Below, in pieces: positions 1 to 6,235 of a stretch of DNA of 26,025 bases. This stretch comes from RGIG8700 sp964568815 (GTDB lineage: Bacteria; Bacillota; Clostridia; RGIG6154): positions 1-26,025 of the forward strand of contig CAZMRY010000012.1 in assembly GCA_964568815.1 (NCBI GenBank), read 5' to 3'. A program made the translations under genes and the position numbers. A model generated the notes under the pieces. The model ran no database searches and had not been told where the DNA came from. It saw nothing but the letters and a program-made list of their open reading frames with translations. Every line of letters starts with the position of its first letter. The first letter of the stretch is position 1.

Positions 1-8
1 CCTTCCTA

Positions 9-133
9 AAGGCTTCCCCTTGAGGGGAAGCTGTCACGAAGTGACTGATGAGGTGTAGCTTGCAAAGCAATCGTTATTTATTTCCACCTCATCCGAGTTG
101 CTTCGCAACCCACCTTCCCCTCAAGGGGAAGGC
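9..133. repeat. Palindromic intergenic element with nested hairpins
   Basis: The two ends form an imperfect inverted repeat of about 45 bases. Each arm carries its own hairpins. On the left these are TTCCCC-ttga-GGGGAA (14-29) and GTCAC-gaa-GTGAC (33-45), followed by GATGAGGTG (47-55). On the right they are CACCTCATC (85-93), GTTGC-ttc-GCAAC (97-109) and TTCCCC-tcaa-GGGGAA (115-130). The central 30 bases or so are unpaired and AT-rich. No reading frame is present. The structure resembles small non-autonomous palindromic repeats (MITE or REP-like) that I believe recur in clostridial genomes; that recollection is not tested here. Only one copy is in the window. Confidence 0.75.
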
Positions 134-185
134 TTTTTGTCCCTTGTGTATCAAACTTTAAAATCAGTGTATGATTTAGATGCCA

Positions 186-380
186 CTATTCTTTACGGAC
201 AACTAATGAACAAACATCCAATTCAAGTGGCTTGGTCGGCATTATAATATTTTCGATTTCGTATAAATCGTTGTTTTGGTCGCAAACCATATCACCAATC
301 TTAAAATTTCCCAATAATACAATAAAGGTTAATCCCCACGAGTGTTGTATCTTGCCATTACATTTATATATTTCATACAC
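186..380 (-). CDS. Small hypothetical protein (64 aa), possible beta-barrel
   Basis: This is a 64-residue ORF starting with GTG at 380. I do not recognise it with certainty. The central stretch (residues 27-47, with FKIGD, then NNDLYEIENI) has the alternating hydrophobic pattern and GD turn seen in small EF-Tu-domain-2-like beta-barrel proteins, which is a weak resemblance only. A GAGG just before the GTG is too close to be an ideal ribosome binding site, which lowers confidence in the start. A promoter at 590-618 on the same strand would transcribe it with a leader of about 200 bases made of the hairpin array at 394-567. It is flanked on its other side by the palindromic element at 9-133, so it may be part of a repeat-associated cassette. 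The opposite-strand frames here run through repeats and are unlikely to be genes. Confidence 0.4.
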   Translation of the reverse strand: MYEIYKCNGKIQHSWGLTFIVLLGNFKIGDMVCDQNNDLYEIENIIMPTKPLELDVCSLVVRKE

Positions 381-393
381 TTTCCTCGTTTTA

Positions 394-567
394 TCGATAT
401 GCAGACTAAAGTCTGCTCGATATTTTTGTTATCACAAAATCGATATGTTTTTCGTTTCACTCAAAACTCGATATGATATGAATTCTCGTTGCGTTAGCAA
501 CATATCGAGTGCGAAGCACATATCGAGCCATTTTGGCATATCGAGAATTCGCCAGAATTCATATCGA
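394..567. repeat. Hairpin array with inverted sets of a 7-base spacer
   Basis: TCGATAT occurs at 394, 417, 440 and 468, and its reverse complement ATATCGA at 502, 520, 538 and 561. The spacers flank small perfect hairpins: GCAGACT-aa-AGTCTGC (401-416), TTTTG/CAAAA (424-439), GTTTT/AAAAC (447-467), GTTGC-gtta-GCAAC (488-501), GTGC-gaa-GCAC (509-519), GCCA-ttt-TGGC (527-537) and GAATTC-gcca-GAATTC (545-560). Larger inverted repeats link the halves: 475-485 with 555-565 (11 bases, perfect) and 480-488 with 542-550. The stems differ in sequence from unit to unit while the spacer is constant. Function is unknown. It lies between a promoter (590-618) and the ORF at 186-380, so it may act as RNA. 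Confidence 0.85.
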
Positions 568-589
568 CGATTTCATCTTCGATGAATTC

Positions 590-618
590 ATTATAGCACA
601 CTCACACTCCTTTTTCAA
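590..618 (-). promoter_or_regulatory. Sigma-A-type promoter reading into the hairpin array
   Basis: On the minus strand, TTGAAA (618-613), a 17-base spacer and a perfect TATAAT (595-590). Transcription would start near 583 and run leftward through the hairpin array to the small ORF that begins at 380. The match is 5/6 plus 6/6 with ideal spacing. No other minus-strand gene lies nearby for it to serve. Confidence 0.65.
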
Positions 619-623
619 CAAGA

Positions 624-652
624 AAAACAGGCTAACGGAGTCAGCCTGTTTT
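624..652. terminator. Bidirectional intrinsic terminator-like hairpin
   Basis: AAAACAGGCT (624-633) pairs with AGCCTGTTTT (643-652) around a 9-base loop. The T-run is better on the minus strand (five T) than on the plus strand. Read leftward, it is the first terminator downstream of the phosphopantetheinyl transferase gene (ending at 1016), which would make that transcript antisense to all of spoIIID. Read rightward, it shields spoIIID from upstream transcription. The rest of 653-774 holds the spoIIID upstream region and nothing else that I can identify. Confidence 0.6.
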
Positions 653-725
653 AGCCGAAATGTTTTGATTGTGAATTTTGAGGCTTTTATCCTCACTTTA
701 TAATATGCAGTTTTGTCTTTTTTGG

Positions 726-754
726 TAATAACAAATCTTCTTTCCTCATATAGT
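726..754 (+). promoter_or_regulatory. Candidate sigma-E promoter of spoIIID
   Basis: TAATAAC (726-732), a 14-base spacer and CATATAGT (747-754) resemble the sigma-E consensus (KMATATT, N14, CATACAnT). SpoIIID genes are transcribed by sigma-E in Bacillus. The predicted transcript would start only about 14 bases before the GTG, which is tight for the AAGGGGTG ribosome binding site at 762. This is tentative. Confidence 0.3.
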
Positions 755-774
755 GTTGTATAAGGGGTGATGTT

Positions 775-1038
775 GTGAAGGATTACATTTCAGAGAGGGT
801 TGTGGCTCTGGCTCACTTTATAATCGATAACAAAGCTACTGTCAGATGTGCCGCAAAGAAATTCGGCATCTCAAAATCCACAGTCCACAAGGACGTGTCT
901 GACAGGCTTTATTACATAAACAAAGGTCTTTTTGAACAGGTTAAGCCTATATTGGCTGAAAACAAAGCATGCCGTCACTTAAGAGGCGGCATGGCAACTA
1001 AAGAAAAATATTTACTTAAAAAACGATGTGAATTATAA
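775..1038 (+). CDS. spoIIID: Sporulation transcriptional regulator SpoIIID
   Basis: SpoIIID is a small DNA-binding protein that activates and represses sigma-E-dependent genes in the mother cell and helps turn on sigma-K genes. At 87 residues this protein matches the usual 80-93. The hallmark helix-turn-helix is clear: TVRCAAKKFGISKSTVHKDV (residues 22-41), followed by the family's second conserved segment, CRHLRGGMATKEKY. Start choice: GTG at 775 with AAGGGGTG seven bases upstream; the ATG at 769 runs straight into a stop. The last 23 bases overlap the 3' end of the convergent phosphopantetheinyl transferase gene. It stands alone, with no mreB or spoIIQ neighbour. Confidence 0.95.
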   Translation: MKDYISERVVALAHFIIDNKATVRCAAKKFGISKSTVHKDVSDRLYYINKGLFEQVKPILAENKACRHLRGGMATKEKYLLKKRCEL

Positions 1039-1582
1039 AGTCTTCGTATTTATACTTCACTTTATTGCTTACGGCAAAGGTATCCGCATTTTTTATTAAT
1101 GCTATTCCTTTGCCCTCTTTTTTTATAATTGCTTCTTTTAAAGTCCAGATTTCCCACAGTTTTTCTGCATCTTTATTTATATAATCATATTCTTCTTTAC
1201 TTGTTATTCTTTTTGCAAGCTTGTCATTATAAGGTTTAATTCTTTCGATATCTATTCCAACAGGAGAGTTTGAAACAGTACAGACAACAATATTTTCTGT
1301 ATGACTTATACCGAAATATGCGTCTTTGGTATAAGGCTTTCCGTTATCGGCAATTTCTATACAGATATCTTCTGAAAGCATTTGACGCACAAGCATCTCT
1401 CCTGCAACAGTTCTTTTTCTTGCATCTTTATCTCTTAAAGACAAAACTTTTTCTTTTCTTGATGTGCTCATCATAGAAAAATATTTTTCGTAAAGCTCAT
1501 CAGTAAGGTTATTTATATCAAATATTTTATACAAATTCATCACCGATATTAAAATATCATAATTTGTTTTATCCGTCAACAT
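1016..1582 (-). CDS. 4'-phosphopantetheinyl transferase, Sfp type
   Basis: The enzyme transfers the 4'-phosphopantetheine arm of coenzyme A to a serine of carrier proteins (acyl, peptidyl or aryl). Family motifs are in order: NGKPY (substrate side), FGISHTEN, VGIDIER (metal-binding Asp and Glu) and WTLKEAIIKKEGKGI (catalytic Glu and Lys). At 188 residues it is somewhat shorter than Sfp (about 224) and clearly longer than AcpS. The start is uncertain: the Met at 1540 (giving 174 aa) fits typical family N termini better than the one at 1582, and neither has a strong ribosome binding site. No NRPS or PKS genes are nearby, so it may serve the fatty-acid carrier protein. It overlaps spoIIID convergently by 23 bases and is divergent from the DUF2953 gene. 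Confidence 0.85.
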   Translation of the reverse strand: MLTDKTNYDILISVMNLYKIFDINNLTDELYEKYFSMMSTSRKEKVLSLRDKDARKRTVAGEMLVRQMLSEDICIEIADNGKPYTKDAYFGISHTENIVVCTVSNSPVGIDIERIKPYNDKLAKRITSKEEYDYINKDAEKLWEIWTLKEAIIKKEGKGIALIKNADTFAVSNKVKYKYEDFIIHIVF

Positions 1583-1587
1583 TCGGG

Positions 1588-1616
1588 TTGCATTTTAATA
1601 TCCTATATGTTAAAAT
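1588..1616 (+). promoter_or_regulatory. Candidate promoter of the DUF2953 gene
   Basis: TTGCAT (1588-1593), a 17-base spacer and TAAAAT (1611-1616). The -10 is 5/6 but the -35 only 3/6. The leader would be about 15 bases, just covering the AAGGAGG at 1624-1630. Confidence 0.35.
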
Positions 1617-1637
1617 ACTCAAAAAGGAGGCGATACT

Positions 1638-2231
1638 TTGATTATACTTAAAATACTCGGCATTATTCTTGCTGTTATTTTGTGTATTCTCCTTTTTGTG
1701 CTCCTTTGCCCCGTTAACATAAAACTATGGACAGACGAAAACAAAAAAATCAAATTTGCAGTTAAGCTTTTATTTATAAACATTAACAATCAAAAAGAAA
1801 ATAAACCTCAGGAAAAAGAAACAGAAGGTAAAACGAAAGAAATTTTCTTCAAGGCTTATTTTGATAAATACGGATTTACAGAAACAGTATCAAAATTCTT
1901 TGAGCTTGCAGGAGATGCATTAAAAGAGCTTTCTTTTATTCTTCACAGAGCAAAATTCAAAAAAGTTTACCTTACCATTATCTGCGGTACAGACGATGCA
2001 AGCAAGACTGCTCTTTCATACGGCAGAATATGCTCTGCGGTTTACCCTGCTACCGCATACCTTTACAATAATTTCAAAGTTTCAAAGGATGCCTTTGACA
2101 TAAATATCGGTTGTAATTTTGATGAAGAAAAATTTGATTACAGCTTTGAGCTTGAGGTATCTCTTTTAAGCTTTTCTGCTGTCATTTCAGTCTTAAAGCT
2201 TTTCAGAAAATATAGAAAAATTATGCATTAA
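1638..2231 (+). CDS. DUF2953 membrane protein (YtfI-like)
   Basis: A 197-residue protein with one strong N-terminal transmembrane helix (about residues 2-27) followed by PVNIKLW, a short beta segment, a charged linker rich in Lys and Glu (about 52-70) and a conserved C-terminal part including LTIICGTDDASKTALSYGRI and NIGCNFDEEKFDYSFELEV. This is the layout of DUF2953 proteins, which in Bacillus and Clostridia lie next to spore-associated ytfJ (gerW). Here no ytfJ is visible. The function is not known. Start: TTG at 1638 with an excellent AAGGAGG eight bases upstream. The final 39 bases overlap the 3' end of convergent thiD, and no terminator separates the two. Confidence 0.75.
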   Translation: MIILKILGIILAVILCILLFVLLCPVNIKLWTDENKKIKFAVKLLFININNQKENKPQEKETEGKTKEIFFKAYFDKYGFTETVSKFFELAGDALKELSFILHRAKFKKVYLTIICGTDDASKTALSYGRICSAVYPATAYLYNNFKVSKDAFDINIGCNFDEEKFDYSFELEVSLLSFSAVISVLKLFRKYRKIMH

Positions 2232-2981
2232 AGGACCTCTGCCTTTTCCAAGGTCAAGTCCTGCGCTGATTGCATCAGTCAGATACTTTTTCGCATTTCC
2301 CACTGCTTCTTTGAGGCTTTGTCCCTCTGCCAAGTTGCAGGCTATGGCAGACGAAAGTGTGCAACCCGTTCCATGTGTGTTCGGGTTGTTTATTTTTTTG
2401 CCAGAATACCAGCTTATTTCTCCATTTTCATACAAAAGGTCTGTTGCATCTAAGTGTCCGCCCTTTAAAAATACCGATGTGCCTGTTTTATCTGATATTA
2501 TTTCCGCACACTTAACCATACTGTCTTTGTCCGTAATTTTAATACCGCTTATCACTTCTGCCTCTGAAATGTTTGGAGTTACAACTCTTGCAAGGGGCAT
2601 AAGCTTTTTTATCATGGTCTCTGTTGCGTTTTCGGATATAAGTCTGTGACCGCTTGTTGATACCATTACAGGGTCAACAACAATATTTTTTGCATTATAT
2701 TCTTTAAATTTCAACGCTATCATCTCTATTATCTCAGGAGATGAAACCATACCTGTTTTTATGCTGTCGGGAAATATATCACAAAACACCGCATCAAGCT
2801 GTTTTCCCACAAGCTTAGGTGTTATTTCTGCAATATCCGTTACCCCCATTGTGTTCTGGACTGTAACCGCAGTAAGTACACTCATTGCATACATTTTATG
2901 CATTGTTATCGTTTTTATATCTGCCTGTATTCCTGCTCCTCCGCTACAGTCTGAGCCTGCAACCGTTAACACCTTTTTCAT
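2193..2981 (-). CDS. thiD: Hydroxymethylpyrimidine / phosphomethylpyrimidine kinase
   Basis: ThiD phosphorylates HMP to HMP-P and then to HMP-PP, the pyrimidine substrate of ThiE. The protein (262 aa from the chosen start) shows the ribokinase-like fold signatures: VLTVAGSDCSGGAGIQADIKT at the N terminus, VVDPVMVSTSGHRL in the middle, VFLKGGH, and the anion-hole and catalytic motif NTHGTGCTLSSAIA. I chose ATG at 2981 because it forms an ATGA junction with the thiE stop (2980-2978) and has GGAAAGGG upstream; an ATG four codons earlier is less likely. It is the last gene of the cytX-thiW-thiM-thiE-thiD operon. Its 3' end overlaps the convergent DUF2953 gene by 39 bases. Confidence 0.95.
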   Translation of the reverse strand: MKKVLTVAGSDCSGGAGIQADIKTITMHKMYAMSVLTAVTVQNTMGVTDIAEITPKLVGKQLDAVFCDIFPDSIKTGMVSSPEIIEMIALKFKEYNAKNIVVDPVMVSTSGHRLISENATETMIKKLMPLARVVTPNISEAEVISGIKITDKDSMVKCAEIISDKTGTSVFLKGGHLDATDLLYENGEISWYSGKKINNPNTHGTGCTLSSAIACNLAEGQSLKEAVGNAKKYLTDAISAGLDLGKGRGPLMHNFSIFSEKL

Positions 2982-3574
2982 AGCCCTTTCCACCTTTCAA
3001 CAAACACTTTTGCATCACCCTTAAAAAGGGCTCTGCTTACTGCAATTCCGGTAATACCGCTGTCCTTTAAACATTTCATATTATCAAGAGTTATTCCACC
3101 TATTGCAACCACAGGAATTTTTACGGCTCTGCATATTTCTTTGAGTTCAGTGATGGCAAGAGGTGTTACATCTTTTTTTGTATCAGTTTCAAACATTGCT
3201 CCGCATCCAAGATAGTCTGCACCATCTTTTTCTGCCTTTATTGCCTCTTCTTTGTTATGTGCTGAAACGCCGATAATCTTATCTTTAAGAACTTTTCGTG
3301 CCTCTGATATTTCCATATCACCCTGACCTAAGTGAACACCGTCTGCATCTGTTTTAAGGGCGATATAGGCGTTGTCATTTATTATAAACAACGCCTTTCC
3401 CTGACAGATTTTTTTAACCTTAAATGCCATTTCAAGGAATTCTGCATTATCTGCATTTTTCATTCTCAGCTGTATGATTTTCACACCGCTGTTTACTGCT
3501 TTTTCTATACTTTCGATATCAGGGTTATTTGGCGTAACACCATACACCGAAAACATTTCCCTACTCAGTTTCAT
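2978..3574 (-). CDS. thiE: Thiamine-phosphate synthase
   Basis: ThiE joins HMP-PP and hydroxyethylthiazole phosphate to give thiamine monophosphate and pyrophosphate. The 198-residue TIM barrel carries the family motifs in order: IIQLRMKN, FIINDNAYIAL, DADGVHLGQGDM, IIGVSAHN, DYLGCGAMFETDTKKD (phosphate loop) and VVAIGGI with GIAVSRALF at the C terminus. A GGAG sits ten bases before the ATG at 3574. The start overlaps the thiM 3' end by 14 bases and the stop overlaps the thiD start as ATGA, so translation is probably coupled. Confidence 0.95.
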   Translation of the reverse strand: MKLSREMFSVYGVTPNNPDIESIEKAVNSGVKIIQLRMKNADNAEFLEMAFKVKKICQGKALFIINDNAYIALKTDADGVHLGQGDMEISEARKVLKDKIIGVSAHNKEEAIKAEKDGADYLGCGAMFETDTKKDVTPLAITELKEICRAVKIPVVAIGGITLDNMKCLKDSGITGIAVSRALFKGDAKVFVERWKGL

Positions 3575-4292
3575 ACAAAATATTCTCCTTTATTTTTTCG
3601 TCTGTAATCTTGTTAAGCTCATTAAAAAGATTAACCTTGAAATCCCCGATATTTTCGCAGTCTGCAAGCTGTGCGGAAACTGCCATAACCGCAACTGCCT
3701 TAACAATCTGCTCAAATGTGTTTTGTTCTGCGAGATATGATGCAATTATTCCTGAAAGCATACAGCCTGCACCTGTTATATACTTGAGCATTTCTGTTGA
3801 ATTCTTAATATATACTGTCTTATCTCCATCTGTAATTATATCTGTCTTTCCTGTTACAACAACTGTTGCTCCAAGCTTTTTTGCAAATTTTTTTACCGCC
3901 TTTATTTCCGCTTCTTCTGTTGCATCCACACCGCAAAAAGAAGTATTTTTAATTATGCTGTTAAATTCCGACGCATTTCCTTTGATAACGGTAATTTTTA
4001 TTCTTCTTATCAGCTTTAATATCGCTTTTCTTCTGTATGTGTTTCCCGCTCCCACCATATCGAGAACAACAGGTATTCCCTTTTTATTTGCAGTTCTGCC
4101 TGAAATCAGCATTGCAGAAAGTCTTTCTTTGCTTAATGTACCAGTATTTAAGTTAAGGGCATCTGCATTTAATGTAACCTCTTTAACCTCTCTTACGCTG
4201 TCTGTCATTGTGGGGGAAGCCCCCACCGCAAGCTCTGCGTTTGCCACGTCACCTGCGGTTACATAGTTTGTTATGTTATGTATTATTTTCAT
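3561..4292 (-). CDS. thiM: Hydroxyethylthiazole kinase
   Basis: ThiM phosphorylates hydroxyethylthiazole in thiazole salvage, feeding ThiE. The 243 residues are slightly short of the usual 260-270, with the loss at the N terminus. Motifs: HNITNYVTAGDVANAELAVGA, ASPTM (substrate pocket), LNTGTL, VVLDMVGAGNTYRR (LDPVG in most relatives; here Met replaces Pro), VIKGNASE, VVVTGKTD and the phosphate loop and catalytic Cys motif TGAGCMLSG. The ATG at 4292 overlaps the thiW stop as ATGA. Pairing with thiW, the predicted thiazole transporter subunit, supports a salvage role. Confidence 0.93.
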   Translation of the reverse strand: MKIIHNITNYVTAGDVANAELAVGASPTMTDSVREVKEVTLNADALNLNTGTLSKERLSAMLISGRTANKKGIPVVLDMVGAGNTYRRKAILKLIRRIKITVIKGNASEFNSIIKNTSFCGVDATEEAEIKAVKKFAKKLGATVVVTGKTDIITDGDKTVYIKNSTEMLKYITGAGCMLSGIIASYLAEQNTFEQIVKAVAVMAVSAQLADCENIGDFKVNLFNELNKITDEKIKENILYETE

Positions 4293-4771
4293 ATTTTCTT
4301 AGTCCTTTTTAGTGCATAAAGTACTATCGCTGCAATTATCACTCCTCCAAAAGAGCTAATTGAAAAAGGTATTACCATTGCAAAAAGTGCAGTTTCCTTT
4401 CCCATTATAAATGTTGCAATGGGATATGTTAAAATTGCACCTATTATGCCTGTTCCCACAAGCTCGCCAAGAAGTGCAAAAGGCAGTTTTTTGCCGTATT
4501 TGTATAATAGTCCTGCAAGAAGTGCTCCGCACATACTGCCAGGGAATGCAAAAAGTGTACCTATGCCAAGAAGGTTTCTGACAAGTGCCGCTACAAAGCC
4601 CATCAGAAGACTCCACCAGGGTCCAAGCATTACCGCTGCCAACACATTTACAAGATGCTGAACAGGACTGCACTTTGATGCACCCACAGGGATAGAAATA
4701 AGTGAGCCCACTACTGCAAGAGCTGTTAAAACCCCTGCTAAAACAAGTTTTTTGGTTTTTTCGTTTTTCAT
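4289..4771 (-). CDS. thiW: ThiW, ECF-type S component for thiazole uptake
   Basis: A 160-residue hydrophobic protein with about five to six transmembrane helices, matching ThiW: LVLAGVLTALAVVGSLISIP, GASKCSPVQHLVNVLAA, GPWWSLLMGF, GIGTLFAFPGSMCGALLAG. ThiW proteins are predicted substrate-binding (S) subunits of energy-coupling-factor transporters for hydroxyethylthiazole. The shared EcfA and EcfT subunits are not in the window. It lies directly before thiM, which supports the substrate. AGAGG at 4783-4779 is the ribosome binding site. Upstream RNA (4772-4895) can fold to cover or free this site, so translation may be regulated separately from the riboswitch ahead of cytX. Confidence 0.92.
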   Translation of the reverse strand: MKNEKTKKLVLAGVLTALAVVGSLISIPVGASKCSPVQHLVNVLAAVMLGPWWSLLMGFVAALVRNLLGIGTLFAFPGSMCGALLAGLLYKYGKKLPFALLGELVGTGIIGAILTYPIATFIMGKETALFAMVIPFSISSFGGVIIAAIVLYALKRTKKI

Positions 4772-4895
4772 AATATAACCTCTTTTCTATATTTTGCGGT
4801 AAGAGGTCACTTCCTCACTCTCACCCCGAAACACGGGTTCCCATCGCACATATATAATTTCAAGAAACTCAAACACCTGAGGTGCTCCCCTCCTG
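4772..4895 (-). promoter_or_regulatory. Structured thiW leader, candidate translational RNA switch
   Basis: Read on the minus strand. Helix B is CCCG-tgttt-CGGG (4837-4825). Helix C pairs GGTGAGAG (4825-4818) with CTCTTACC (4805-4798). Helix D pairs GTGACCTCTT (4810-4801) with AAGAGGTTAT (4784-4775), ten pairs including two G-U, and covers the thiW ribosome binding site. C and D share 4801-4805 and B overlaps C at 4825, so they are alternatives in the manner of a riboswitch expression platform. Further upstream are CACC-tca-GGTG (4884-4874), the sequence GGGGAGC (4891-4885) and a possible GCAC/GTGC long-range pair. The complete TPP aptamer signature seen ahead of cytX is missing, notably the segment with CCTGAT and TAATGCC. 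The ligand, if any, is unknown. Confidence 0.45.
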
Positions 4896-4926
4896 TATTT
4901 TTCACAAGTTTCCATTTGGCAAGTGG

Positions 4927-6063
4927 TTATCTTCCTTTAAGCAATGCCAGTAAAAATGTTACCGTCATTGCAGGAAGAGTGCATCCAACCGCAAAATCTA
5001 TATTCATAAATATGCGGTATATTATAAATCCTGCAAGCCATATTACAAGATTTATAATGCTGAAGTTTTTATTTTCGCAGTTTCTTTTAAGCACAAAGAA
5101 GTCTGCAAGCTGAATTGCAATCATAGGTGCAAAAACAGAGCCTATGAAATACAAAAAGCCTTCAAATTCATTTACAGGAGCAAATACTGCAAGTATTGTT
5201 CCTGCAACTGTTGCAAGTATTGACCAGTGCTTTATATTTGCTTTTTTATGCATACTGTTTATGCTTACCCCTGCAGAGTATGCATCTAAATATGTGGTTG
5301 TTACTGTAGAAAATATAACTATAATTATTGCAAATATGCCGAGCTTTGATTTTGAAAGCATTACAGCTACATCACTTTCACCTGTAAGTATCGCCATACC
5401 CATACCGATTAAGTACATAAAACAGCTTACAAGGAAATAAACGCCTGCACTTACTGCCGATGCTTTAACAGGTTTTTCCGCACCTGATGTATAATCAGAA
5501 ATCAGCGGCAGCCAGGAAAGAGGCATTGCAACCGAAAGCTCTACCGCCTGTCCAAAGGTTATCTCACCCATAGCAAAAACTGTATTTTTATCACCTGTAA
5601 AAATTTCAAAAGCCATGAAAACCGTCAGTATGAACAACAAAGACATTGCAACTAAATTAAGCTTGTCAAGGTTTTTATCCGCTAAAATCCATACTATAAT
5701 CAAAGCTCCCATAATTATGCTCCACAGCCATTCATGTGCCATAGGGCAAACAAGGTTTGCTGCCGCTGTTCCCGATACAATCATAACAGCAGTCCAGCCA
5801 ACAAGCTGAAGGACATTAAGAGATGAAAACAAAAGCGTACCTTTGCTTCCAAAAGACATTTTAACACTGTCCATTGCGTTTTTCTTACTTTCTCCGCCTA
5901 TTACCCCTGAAACAAACAACAGCAAACAACCGATTAAATGCCCTGTTATTATTGATAAAATCCCCTTGAAAAAGCCAAGAGGAGCAACCGAAACACCTGT
6001 CAGTATTTCCGCAAGCGATACGCCTGCTCCAAACCATATTAATGTACTTGTTTTTAATGTCAT
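4927..6063 (-). CDS. cytX: CytX, predicted hydroxymethylpyrimidine transporter
   Basis: A polytopic membrane protein of the nucleobase-cation symporter 1 family (378 aa, about 12 helices). The N terminus (TLIWFGAGVSLAEILTG, then GHLIGCLLLF) is typical of CytX. The core has LQLVGWTAVMI, PLSWLPLISDYTS and DAYSAGVSI. CytX is predicted from thiamine-operon context to import HMP for ThiD; the assignment here rests on the family resemblance and on the TPP riboswitch just upstream. I start it at the ATG at 6063, with GGAGG eight bases before it. The in-frame TTG at 6078 would put that ribosome binding site inside the gene. It is the first gene of the thiamine salvage operon. Confidence 0.9.
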   Translation of the reverse strand: MTLKTSTLIWFGAGVSLAEILTGVSVAPLGFFKGILSIITGHLIGCLLLFVSGVIGGESKKNAMDSVKMSFGSKGTLLFSSLNVLQLVGWTAVMIVSGTAAANLVCPMAHEWLWSIIMGALIIVWILADKNLDKLNLVAMSLLFILTVFMAFEIFTGDKNTVFAMGEITFGQAVELSVAMPLSWLPLISDYTSGAEKPVKASAVSAGVYFLVSCFMYLIGMGMAILTGESDVAVMLSKSKLGIFAIIIVIFSTVTTTYLDAYSAGVSINSMHKKANIKHWSILATVAGTILAVFAPVNEFEGFLYFIGSVFAPMIAIQLADFFVLKRNCENKNFSIINLVIWLAGFIIYRIFMNIDFAVGCTLPAMTVTFLLALLKGR

Positions 6064-6078
6064 CTTCCTTACCTCCAA

Positions 6079-6110
6079 TAAAAAACGGATATACCTGATT
6101 GTATATCCGT
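6079..6110 (-). terminator. Riboswitch-controlled intrinsic terminator before cytX
   Basis: On the minus strand, ACGGATATAC (6110-6101), a 6-base loop, GTATATCCGT (6094-6085) and then a T-run to 6080: a perfect ten-pair stem. It sits between the TPP aptamer and the cytX ribosome binding site. Its loop and 3' arm contain ATCAGGT (6099-6093), the exact complement of ACCTGAT in the aptamer (6158-6152). An antiterminator pairing between aptamer and terminator is therefore possible when TPP is absent. Confidence 0.85.
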
Positions 6111-6124
6111 AAAATAATCTTCTC

Positions 6125-6225
6125 GTTTATTCCTACGGCGGCATTATCCGCATCAGGTTATACGGGTCGAAGTTGATTACTTCCTCTCAGCCTGCTATCA
6201 CAAGCTCCCCAAAAACTCATATTCA
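6125..6225 (-). ncRNA. TPP riboswitch (Thi-box)
   Basis: The minus strand carries the conserved aptamer segments in order: GGGGAGC (6210-6204), GGCTGAGAG (about 6193-6185), GACCCG (6168-6163), ACCTGAT (6158-6152), GATAATGCC (about 6149-6141) and GTAGGAA (6136-6130). This is the classical thiamine pyrophosphate aptamer. It starts right after a consensus promoter and is followed by a terminator, so TPP binding should cause premature termination and repress cytX and the downstream salvage genes. Confidence 0.95.
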
Positions 6226-6235
6226 GTTTTTACGC

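Noticed and set aside
394..567. CRISPR array
   Set aside because: The repeated unit is only 7 bases, it flips orientation halfway, and the intervening sequences are hairpins of 9-21 bases. No cas genes are present.
232..585. 117-codon plus-strand ORF through the hairpin array
   Set aside because: Its product is low-complexity and repeat-derived, it has no ribosome binding site, and the region is better explained as structured repeats.
1016..1038. Sequencing error or frameshift at the spoIIID end
   Set aside because: Both proteins end at sensible family lengths, so a true convergent overlap is the simpler reading.
3610..4266. 218-codon plus-strand ORF opposite thiM
   Set aside because: It is fully antisense to thiM, which has every family motif. 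The antisense product is hydrophobic and Ser/Ile-rich without recognisable domains.
4772..4926. A second standard TPP riboswitch before thiW
   Set aside because: GGGGAGC and GTGAGAG are suggestive, but the second aptamer half (CCTGAT and TAATGCC, present ahead of cytX) is missing, so I list it only as an unclassified structured leader.
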